From: Alitta virens
Lineage: Eukaryota > Annelida > Polychaeta > Phyllodocida > Nereididae
Length of the DNA stretch: 64,000 bases
Reading direction: 5' to 3'
Assembly (NCBI GenBank): GCA_932294295.1
Contig: OW028575.1
Coordinates: forward strand, 11,828,558 to 11,892,557
Positions within the stretch are counted from its first letter, which is position 1. Every line of letters begins with the position of its first letter. The notes under the pieces are model-generated. The model was not told the DNA's origin. It did no database searches and saw only the letters and a program-made list of their open reading frames with translations. Of this stretch, positions 14,501 to 26,500 are shown in pieces. The position numbers were made by a program, and so were the translations under genes.

Positions 14501-17500
14501 CTATCCATCAATCTGTCTATCTATTTATCTATCTATCTATCTCTGTCTATCTATCTATCTATCTATCTACTGCTGATTCTTTTTCAATTAAAAAAGACGA
14601 TAATAATATATATTCATTATATATCAACATTGTTTGCTAAATACTCAACACTTTCTTTACAAAACATCAAAGAGAGAATATATGTTACATTAGGATCACC
14701 TGGGAGAAACAAAATGATTAATCACTGTGGAGATGCTATGAGCTAATGGTTGCAGGCTGAAGGGGGTAAGGATCTTTAGGTATGCAGAAAGAATAGCTAG
14801 CGTAGTCTGACAATCCACACTGTCTTTCTAATGGTGGGCCGTCCGCTTGCCTTGTATTGCAGTTTGGACACTGAAATAGGAGGAGATGGATCTGAAGGTC
14901 TTGCAGCCGAATGTTTGACAGTTGATGGTGGGAGGGATTTCCAATTGGGTGGGATTGCCTAGTCTTGTAAACGAGCCCATAATGGTGGACCTTTTTATTC
15001 ATCAGTGGCATTGTCGATTCTGACCACAGTTGTTTGCCAAATGCTATTGAATGGCGGGCAAGCCCCTTCCACTTATGACTGTTTGTCCTGGCTGATCGTG
15101 ATGCTGGTTAAATCATACATCCTTAGTCCCTTCTTTCCTTGCCCCTAGAGTGGACAAATTGGTGGTCAGTGTGGATGGCCAGAAGCCTCGTTGGCTGTAG
15201 CAACTCTTCTTGTGTTGCGGCCAGCCCAAGTGGTCACTTCTATTAAGGATAATATTCCATGTTGATGCAATTGCAGGTCCCTATTTTCCATGGGCCATTG
15301 TGACTGCCACAGATAATATGAATAGTTGTCATGCAAGGAAAGAAAAAAGAAGCAAGTTTTTATGTGGTTTTTTCTCCTGTGTTCCAGGCTGCTAATATTC
15401 TTAACAAAACCACACTGTTTACTTGAGATGGAATAATGATTAAAAAGTAATTTTACTGTATAATAATTAAGATTAGAGCGAAAGTGCTTTTTCAAAACAA
15501 TTATTTCATGTGAGAGGATTGGAAACCAACTGATCAACTGTGGATCATGTTATGCAGTATTCAGTTTTTGAAACAGATTTTTAGTTTTACTTACTGTGCA
15601 GTCAGAGGTTGTTTTCCTCTAGCTTTCAGGGAGAATTTAATTGATGTGACAGGGGGCTGGAGAGAACATAAAATTCAGATGATCATATTATCTGGTGACT
15701 AATCATGGCGTACACTCCTGTGGCAAACTAGATGAGGCAGTTCCAGTGTGTTTCATCAGACATGCCAAAAGCTGTTCGAAACTTTTCACAGAGAACTTTT
15801 TAGGTTTCCCGTAGACTCTATTGGCTTGATTGTAGTAGATACGTCGAGCATCATATGCCACTACGAAAAGCCACTATCTGATGGCTCTCATGAGATTTAA
15901 AATTAAGCCTAGTAGGATCTGTGTATAAGAACTGCAGTACATGTTAAGATGAAGTGGCATGATTATGATGCTACATACATGATAAGTTTTCATATTTCAG
16001 TCCATAATGATGAGGAAGGCTGGCAATCAGTTTGAAATGACAAAATAACGATGATTGTGTTTTACATTCAGTTGTAGTTACTTTAATATCTGTTGTCTTT
16101 TTGTAAATGACCAAGTCATTCATAAGCGGCTTAAGTTACTAGATGTGGTTAGTAGTTAAGAGTGTGGTTTTTACGTTGCAGAAGTGAAGGATTATTTCTG
16201 GTGGTTTCCTCACATGTGGCGACACAGTCAGCCTCACAAATACAACAACCTCACCTGGCTTAGGTCCGAGATGCTACACAACTTCCGCTTTGCTCAGGTA
16301 ACATAATTATCACCATGGAAATGGCTCGCTACCATTCTTAACATGCAACAACTCTTGTGCAACTCTCGTGCAACACTTATGCAACACTTGTGCTACACTT
16401 GTGCACCTCTTGTGCACCTCTTGTGATGCAGATGTTTACAGATACTTGTTTGCACACTCACATGCAATTCAGTGGTTTAAATAATGTCTATGTTGTGATG
16501 AAACTAAGAAACTTCTTGACGCACCCTTGTGGCTCTTTTTTGTAGTTTGAAATATGTACAGGCAATGTTCTCTTTTCTGTCTATTTTAGCGTTAAGCTTA
16601 CTACGTAGAAATTAATATTGAAGGTGTTAATTTTACGTGGTTTGTACAAAGACGCCATATTATTTGCTGTTTAGAAAGTTTATATAACATGCAGTGTACG
16701 GTTACAAGCAAATGACATGATGAGATAAGGCTTCAGTCCATCCCAAGGTTCTGTCCATCCCACTGGTTGGATCTTTTACGTTCTCTAGCAGACATTTTAC
16801 ATATCATCTGGAATCACATTTAGTTTTTTAAATAGTGTCTGGACTAGCAATTGAAACCTGATACTGAATAGCAGTTTGCTAATTAATCATTAATCCTTAA
16901 TGATTTCCAAGGAATGAAAATTGCCGACTAATTTTAGTTACCCCTGCATACTAACCACAATGTTCCTAACTGGATTCCTTTCCATGCGTCATTAATAGAA
17001 TCATAGCATCTGTAGCTTGGCACGAAATCCTCAAATACAGTGTAATCCCCTTGCGTGACAATTGATTTTAGCCTTTAATTGCCTGGCAATTGTTGCATTA
17101 ATATGGATTCAGCATCTTCTTATTGACTTCTTAGTCATGGATTCCTGTGAACGGAAGTGTTTCCTTCGTGGTTCCCTCAATGTGGGGGAAGTAGCTTTGC
17201 ATAACTGCAGACTGTGTGGAGTTGAACATATAGAAATTCCCTAGGTGGTAGGGCAGAGTATAGAATCAGCAGATGGAGTAATATTGGGATATCCCCTGCA
17301 TGATCTTAAACTAGTTTGTGTATGATGAGCAGAGATGAAAGACGATTTCTGGTGGTTCGGACACATGTGGTCCCACGCCCAGGCCCACACACTTGATCTG
17401 GACGGTCTTCTTCAAGAAATGATGAGAAATGAGCAATTCGCTAAGGTAAGATGATGGACCACATTGCTTGGAAATACAGAGTTAGCCTGAGGAAAAGGTA

Positions 17501-20500
17501 GGTTTGGCGCCCTAAATCTGCAAGGAGTAACCAGGCTTGAGCAATTTCAGTGAACACACACATGTACAATCAAAAAGAAACAAAACACTGGATATTCATA
17601 TTGTATTATCGTCCATGATAATTCCTTTAAGTTTGATGTGATACTATATGTGTACGTTTCAGAGAAATACATGTGTCATAATTTACTCATACAGGCCATC
17701 AAATGTAAGACACCGGACATGTTTGATGGATCACGGCTATGGAAGCAACAGAAAAAGAACCAAAACATCATAAATCTGTACTGCATGACCTTGATTTTGC
17801 AAAAGAAAGAAGTACCTGAACAAAACAGATTTGTCTAGAGTCATACTTCAGTATCAATTCAAAATTGAACAGAGCTGATTAATGTTGTGCTATCAATTTG
17901 GCTGACAGTTTGATCAAGGATCTGATACTGACCTTGGCATCAGAGCAAAAGTAGGCATTCTGTCAAAAGTATTAATATGAAAGGCTCTTAAATCCTGACA
18001 AAATGGATGTCGGAAATCAATAGACCTGACGATACTATAGATCCTATGGCTGCCGTACATTTTGCTTATCTGGATGGGTTGTCCGGTCGATCAGACTCTT
18101 CCCGGTTGGATTAATCTGGAAGTATAGATTTTTGTTGTCTTTAATAAGAAAAAAGGGAACTGAAGATTGGAAGGTATTGGCAACAATGGAAGGTTAATGT
18201 AGATATTGCATGCGGGAGGCTTAAGCTGAACTTGTTTAATGGGCAGTGGAGGTATCCCAATTATGATTGCCATCCTTCGTCTCATTGATTTATGCGCTTG
18301 GAAAGAGGCCATGTGTTATAAAGATTTGAGTTCTGTGTTTTGTTATGTTCGCCAGTCGGTCGCCAATCACTGCAAGATCTTCAGCAGATGTGCAGGAATC
18401 CAGGCTGGCCGTAGATCCAAGCGCACACTGCATCTGAAACCATGAAAGCCATAGGAAGCCATTGGTTGGGCATGGAAGAGTATAGGGTTTCTGTCAGGTT
18501 TGATTTTGGTGGCAGGAAGAGAAGCCCCCCTGGCATGACCATCAGACAGAGTCAACAGCTCACCCCGTACACATTGTGTGTGCAGGGTGTAGGGTATCGA
18601 TGTGGGATCTTACATTCATCTCCTAAATGACATGGCCGACCTCACGTTATTTGCTGCAAACGATTAAGCGAGGTCCACAAGCACACTGCTCAGAAACTGC
18701 AGGAAGGTTGCCACTACTTACATGTGCTGAGCTTGTGCCCACTTGAAGTAAAACTGCCATAATATGACTTCTTGTTTCCTTCAATATGGGAATCTTTCAA
18801 GGTTGAGTTGTATAAAATGTGTGGGATGTCATGAAAAGCCAAAGTTTAGCTACATGCCATAGACATCCTTCAATAGGGTTTTATAACCTTTGAGCAGAAG
18901 AAAATTACATGTGCTAGGTTCAACCGAAAAGACAATCTTCAGTTGACATTAACTCACTTCATTTAGCAACAAGAAACCACTAAATGCTTGTAAATAGGAG
19001 ACCTTTGCAGTGTCCAATTGTAAAAGCAGTGTCAGCATTTGGAGAAGACTCATCCATCAAGCTGTCTGGTTTTTTTTACTGATTCCCCCAACCACAGATG
19101 GGTGGTTAGCTGAATGCCCCACACTCACCATTACAACAGTAATGACAGTGCTGCAAGTATCGACGACTCCCTCAACAACAACAATTTTCTTGCTTCAAAC
19201 CAAACTTTCCGCACGCTTCAGTATTCGCTGCAGTAATGGCTTGTTTGTCCATTCCACTTAGCAGTGTTCCATCGAAAAATAAACTTTTTTTTTCCAGTCA
19301 ATGCAATTATCAACCTGCCTTCATGTATTGACACAGACATACTCAGTCTGGTTACCAGCTCTGCGTGGGTTTATATTTAGCTTAATTCAATACTTTTTGT
19401 TGCCTTTCCCCACTCTTTTTGTAAGCAAATGTGACACTGCAGTAAATCGTCCAAGTTACTTTTGTTGCCAGGCTTTTTAGAGGCACAGTGGTGTCCACAA
19501 ATGCATTAATTCATCAAATACTAAATAACATCAGCCTATCATCTCAGTAAAGTTCAGCCGAGACATATCCATTGGTCAGCTAGATGATCGTAGTTTCTTT
19601 CCGACTGTTTCTTTTACAGAAACATTGGGTGGTCCTCAGTCGGTCTGGACTCTAAATATGAATAAGGCGGGTGGTCGAGTCTACGCTGAAGGCTCCTATC
19701 AGTCAAAGTGGACCGACTGCTGAAGCAAAGCAATTCCCTAGCTTGCTATTGATCACCTGTCCCCAAAACCCCCTGGAAGTGAGAAGTAATTTCCACATAT
19801 TGGGCCTTCCCTCTAGTGTTTGCAATATTGAAAGTGTGTGTGACATGAAAGTCCGTTAAGCATTATGAAGGCCCTTTTGACTGAAGAAGTGTTACTGCAG
19901 CCTAATAGCACGCCAAAGCAATCTCTGGGATTCATATGGCCACGTATGATGGTCTCTCACTTCCTTCCGATGCCATTCATACCGCCTAAACTTAATGAAA
20001 ATCAACTTTTTGATAAGGAATTTGAAATCATGTAGCTTGTGATCAAGTGGGGAATAATCTCATATTCTGCCTTTTCTTGAAATGTTTCTATCTTTCTTGA
20101 CATCAGTTTGAATTAAATTTGGGCGTTTGGAGTGAAAATGGAAAAGTGAAGATTGCGCATCATATTAGAGTGCGTCCATGTGAGTTCTTGCATTGCTGTT
20201 GACGATGAAGTGAAAAATGTTGAGAGTTGAATCTGGAACGGTGCACAATCGAGGTGATAAGCCGGAGACATGTTTCGGTGGCATCACATTGGGATTTATT
20301 TGGTCTGGATTGATTCCCTTGATTGCCGAAAGGATTTGTCTTAAGGATTGCCTATTCGTATCTTGTGAAGAATTGCTCCTGAATAAGACGCCAGTGAGAC
20401 GTGAGCGTTTCAGATGCAACCACGCCCCTGCTGTCGTTTCACCACAAATGCGGTGGTCCTGGCTGGGGGTATTTTCATGTCAGGGTCATTAGATTCTCCC

Positions 20501-23500
20501 CAGGGTGTGTCTGATGCCATAGATTGGCAGTTGCAGCAGCAGAAATGTTCACCATCTGATGGATCCGGATCAGACTGCTCCTGCTAGGGAATTAGGCTGT
20601 GGTTGTTCCGCAGAATGCTCATCACAATGCAAATCCCTATGGTTGAGACTTAAACATTTATATAAGCTTGTATGTATCCCATTGTAATTGAGTCAAGATC
20701 TCTGTGTTCCATAAAAATTTTACAGAGATATTTTTTGCTGTGAGATTGATGTCACCTTCATGTTTCACCAAGTATATATGCACATGATTCAGTAGCCTCT
20801 CAAGAGATGTGATTCAGTTTCTGCTACTTGTAAAATGATATCTGCAAAATATTTACTAGACTCTCAAAAGGTTTTATTCAGTCTGTAATTCTATGACTTT
20901 AATGCTGAAGGGTAGGGTCTGCCTGGTATTCTTTTATCTGAGGCATGTCAGTGAGTTAAGCAAGTATCTGCAATCTGTGGCTACACTAATTGATCTTACT
21001 AAATCATTGTTATTTAGTAAAATTACATATCTTCTTTTTTTAACCTGGGATATATGCATCCTAAATGTATCATTTTTCAAATTTTAGGAGCACAGTATCC
21101 CAGTAAACCTGAGTTATGCAGTGGCCCCTCATCACTCGGGGGTGTTTCCCATTCACGAGGAGTTGTATGAAGCATGGAAGGATGTCTGGGGTATTAAGGT
21201 GACCAGTACGGAGGAGTACCCCCACTTGCGCCCTGCCAGAAGGCGGCGAGGATTCGTACACCGAAATATCATGGTCAGTTGAACTGAACTGAACTAAACT
21301 GAAATTCAAATTAACATAAAGTAGCTTCGATTATTAGTTTCGAGAAGCTGTGGGAGATAGTGACAGGTTATCAACCTTTAGCACCAGCCTTTAGTAAATA
21401 ATTAACAATTTTCTTTCCTAAACCTTTTATGTATTTGTTCCTTTAACCTGTGTTGACTAGAAAATAATGAACAATTAAGTAGACTCATGGTTATGTGCTG
21501 AATGTCTGATTGGTAAGGCTTTTGAATTTCTTTGTGAATGAACCGGAAATAAAATTGTAAATGATAGTGATAGGTTGTTGCGAATAAAATACACTTCATC
21601 TTCATTATTAACATGGAATATCTTCATCTTATATGCATATTTAGGAATGTCGTTCTGTGTGATTAACACTACTATGTTTCCAGGTGCTGCCACGTCAGAC
21701 TTGTGGTCTTTTCACACACAATTTGTACCTGGATAAATATCCAGGAGGTCCACAGAAGTTGGATTATAGTATTCGAGGTGGAGAACTCTTCCAGACATTT
21801 TTATATAACCCTGTAAGTGATCAGTTGTGTGTTTGGCCAAAATTCAAAAGTTGATAAAGTTGATCTTGCAATATAACTGACCTTCCACTTGACAATCAGT
21901 GTAAATTGTCGTTTCTTTCAGATCAATGTGTTCATGACACACATGTCCAACTATGGTAGTGACCGACTAGCGCTGTACACTTTTGAGAGCGTGGTCAAAT
22001 TCATACAGTGCTGGACGAACTTGCAGTTGAAGACTGCCCCACCTCTTGAGTTGGGCAAACATTACTTCCAGATGTACCCAGATGAGAAAGACCCCATCTG
22101 GAGGGTGAGTGCAATTCTAGATTAAGTCACAATTTTGTACATGCACATGTTAACTGAATTATTTTCTTTCAGTTATATATGTAGTTGTTCAACTGACTCA
22201 AATACTGTAAATTGCCTTTGTATTACATGTTGCGTTTAATGAGATGGATGAATAATGACACAGTGGGCTTTCGGGATGAAGTACTCTAGTTCTGTATTTA
22301 TGATGGCTTTATGAAGGCATAAGACTGCTTTGCTTTGCCAGTTGACAGGTTATTAACACAGTCTACTGCAGTCTATAGTTGTAGGGGATGTTATGGTCTG
22401 AAGCGGGGAAGTGATCCAGTGCAATGCTGTTCTACGTTAAGCTAGCAGTGCTTGTTCTGTGACAAATTGTCATGTGTGACTGATCATGAAACTAATGAAT
22501 CAGACAATAAACATGTAAACATGGGTTTTGTGTTATCTAGTTCTACTGATGACGTTTATGACATTCACCGAGTCTAAATGCTGCCCTGTGATTGGCCAGG
22601 CTGTTTTCTGTATAAGGGATATTATTTTATGAGGTTCACAACAACGAACCTCATAGTGTGAACCTCATGGTTTTTCTATGAGGTTCACACTCTATTGCAG
22701 GATATAATCATGCTATGTGTGTTTGAGGTCAGTTTCCAGCTTTATTGTGTCTGTTAATAATATAATTAAGGAAGAAGTTCACAGAATTTTCATGGAAAAT
22801 GTGAGAAAATCAAGTCAGGGTGCAGAAAGGTAGCCATTTCCTGAATAGTTTGATTTATTGTGAGATATTAACTTTCTGAATGGAAGGTCCTAATGACATT
22901 ACTAATGCTGAGATGTGCTGTCAGAAGACAAAAGAAAGTCTAAACAACTCATTTCAATGGCCTCGAGTTTTAGATGAAAAAGTGTAGCTGTAATCAAGAA
23001 AGCTTTTAGCCTGATGGGACTTAGTTACAAGCCCAAGAATTGATCTAATTTTCATTAAGAATGTGTCATTCATTGACGTTTGCCACAATTACTCGGCTCA
23101 GTGGCATTATTTTCACCATTTTGCTTGAAGATGTTGTGAATTATGAAAATTAAAGCATCAAAGTTATTGCATTAGGGGACATGCTGGAATCTGCCATTAG
23201 GGAGAATTGCTAAGGCGAGGCGGTATTTATTAATCTTTGGAGAGAACTGTATTAGAAGTTGCGTTTAATGAGATGGATTGAATAATGACACAGTGGGCTT
23301 TCGGGATGAAGTACTCTAGTTCTGTATTTATGATGGCTTTATGAAGGCATAAGACTGCTTTGCTTTGCCAGTTGACAGGTTATTAACACAAATTGGTTTC
23401 AGATGCATTAGACAGGCTGAGCTAGTTTCATAGCACCACTCTCACCCTACGGCATCATTTCGTCTTTTTAATTACAAAGTTTTGGCTGCTTCTAAAGCCT

Positions 23501-26500
23501 GAAGTTCTTTTCCTCAAGTTGTCAAAGTTCTGATGCTTTTCAATGAGATTCTAGAGCCCAGCGGGTGGTTTAAAGTGTTGCATCAGAGTGGAATAATTCC
23601 CTTTTGATAAGGCCTATTTGCATCGACGTCTGTGGTTTGTATTCGCCATTGTCAAGCCAGAAGGAGCTTCTCTGGTAAATAAATTGCTTTGGATGCTCCT
23701 TTTCTCACATGCTATGTTCCAGTCCATCATTCAGTATTTCCAGCCTGTGTGATGCTCTTCAGTGAGATTAAATTCCATTAAAGCCTTGAAAGTTATAGCG
23801 TGATGCAGTCTCACTTTGAGTTTTCTGTGTACATCTATATGAGAAGCGTTATGATGGTATTAGCTGTCTACCATGACGCTCTAACAAGATGTGATGAATT
23901 TGGCTACTTATATGAAAGCTTGTGTATATATGTACATGTATGCAATATAGGGCCTTAGCTTATGATAGAAATCTAGAACTTAACAGACTGGTAGGATTAT
24001 TATAGTGCAGCCCTCACAGACAAGCATTTTCTGCTGTGGTATTTACTGAAAATGAGGTATCAGGAGTTGAGATTAGATGAGACTGATGGAAATTATGTTC
24101 ACAATTAGCCTGTGCATGGAATCTGTCATTTGCTTAAACACAGACACAGAATACAAATCACCACTCAGCACGCTCAGTAGGGACATTGCTTATTCAGAAT
24201 GCTAAGAGTAAGAATTGAGCACATGACCATCAAAGGTTTGTATTACCTAGACAACTAACCCAAGAAAACATGTAGCAAACCTGTCAGTTATGCCCTATAC
24301 ATACATGTACACAGAGCTTATTTAAGGTTTGTATTGTATTCATTGAGTGCAAGTAGCTAAATCTCACAATTCTACCAATTTATGCATATTTTGTTTCATT
24401 TTGACAGAGTCCCTGTGATGACAAGCGCCATCTAGCTATTTGGTCAGAGAGCAAAACTTGTGATAGATTACCGCACTTCCTCGTAATTGGGCCCCAGAAG
24501 ACAGGTAACCTGAACTCTCTATCATTTTATTTTCTCTTCTTCCATATTATATAAGATAAATACATTTATTGTACAGTGGAAGCCATTTAAAACTGAAGTT
24601 ATTTTAAGCAGTTTTTTTTTTCCTCTTTTTTTTTCAGGGACCACCGCACTGTACACATTCCTTTCTATGCATCCCAATATCATCTCAAATCTCCGAAGTT
24701 CATCCACATTTGAAGAAGTTCAGTTTTTCTCTGGAAGAAATTATTTTAATGGCCTAGACTGGTAAGCATAATTTGAGATATGGAATATCTCTTTAAAAAG
24801 ACACCATTGATGTTAGTCTGCGAAAGAAAGTTTGCTTAAATGGGGCAAGTAAAATTGGCAATGCATATGCACATATGGAGCTTATTGAGATTGTAAAGGT
24901 TTTGTTTATTGGTAAGGTACAACTCATACCTTACAAAATTTAGTCAGTGACAGTGTCAGGTGGATATTAATGTAAAATGGGATAATAACTATTTCTGTTA
25001 TATTAATTCAGATAAGTATTGAATTGGTTTTATAATTTCAGGTATATGGAATTCTTCCCCAGACCAAATTCCTCGAGCACAGTATTGTTTGAGAAAAGTG
25101 CCACATATTTTGACAGCGAGGAGGCGCCCATGAGGGTTCATGCTCTTCTACCCAAAGCCAAACTTATTACAATCCTGCTTCACCCTATCAAAAGGGCATA
25201 CTCATGGTATCAGGTAAGATAGACTAAGAGGTTGATGATCAGATTATACAGTATCCTGTAGATGTGATATTAATAAAGCCTTCCAACTTGAATGTGATCA
25301 GTAATGATCTTCTGGTTAACTGAAAAGTTTTCTAATATTGATTTGAACATATGAAAGTAAAAAGAAAGTGACTAATGATAGGAGATTGTGTAGTGTGTAA
25401 GACATTTTTATGATACTTCAAAGAAAGTGTACTTTTATTGTGGTGTTGATTACAATGAAGTATTTCATTGAATGGATGAAGTGAAAAAGAAATCCAGTAT
25501 GGTGGAAGAATATTAAGTATTTAAAGGAAAGCATATCAACATGCTCAAAATGATTTTTAATTCGCTTAATTGTATTGCACGTTAATTTGCTTAATTGTAT
25601 TGCAGCACATGAGAGCTCATGAGGATGAGACGGCCCTGAAGTACTCCTTTTACGAGGTGGTGTCAGCAGGGGATGATGCCCCTCACAACCTCCGTGCCCT
25701 ACGCAACCGGTGCCTTGATCCAGGTCTCTACCACGAGCACCTGGAACGCTGGCTCAGCTATTACAGCCCATCTCAGGTATTGAACCACTGTGATTGCAGT
25801 GATTATTCACCATTTGCACTGATTTTATGCCCTGGTTTACTGGTGTGCATCTATCAGACTGGCACTATGCGGGTGTTTCCTCTACGTATATTAATTACAC
25901 CAAGACCAGGTTCTGATAGTTACTAGTCAGACATAGCCCAGAGTAACTGCTGGCTTTCGGAAAGTATTCAGGAAGGTGCCATTGTAAAAGTGCCTTGCCT
26001 GTACAAAACCTAGCAATGAAGCCAGATTGAAGCTATCGTTCTGTGCTCATGAGAATTTTGCTGGCTTATTATGAACAATGAATATTTCCTTTGACATTAA
26101 TATACAGTTGATATAAGCTGTCATCTTATTTCCATTCTATACTGTATACTGTTTGTGTTGAGTTTTATGTAAAACCTAATTTTGTTTATTCCAGTTGTTG
26201 ATACTTGATGGGGAAGAATTGAAGTTGGATCCAGTGGCTGTGATGGACAAAGTTCAGTTGTTTATTAACGTTGAGCCTTATTTAGACTACTCCAACAAGC
26301 TCAAGTAAGTCAAGATATATTGTTAAAAATGCTGTCACACATCGCGCATTGATTGTTGCTCATCTAAGCATTTAATACCCAGCAAAATGCATCGGACCAT
26401 GTAAAGTTTATTGTAAACGTAAATCAATTACATAGTGACCATGCAAATAGTCAATTTGACTAGTTGTTGAATGTTTAATGATTACATCTTCTGTTTAATT

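Larger units (their letters stand above)
13587..16181 (+). other. NDST: NDST intron 3, low-complexity and unrecognised sequence
   Basis: Contains three tandem copies of a motif with the core TTCATTGGTC (14384-14438) and a CTAT microsatellite (14509-14570). No exon-like conserved frame was found. Confidence 0.7.

Noticed and set aside
17333..17445. Reading exon 4b as a dead duplicate of exon 4a
   Set aside because: Its frame is open, phases match, key histidines and tryptophans are kept, the donor is strong and divergence is concentrated in one half. A neutral relic would not show this pattern.
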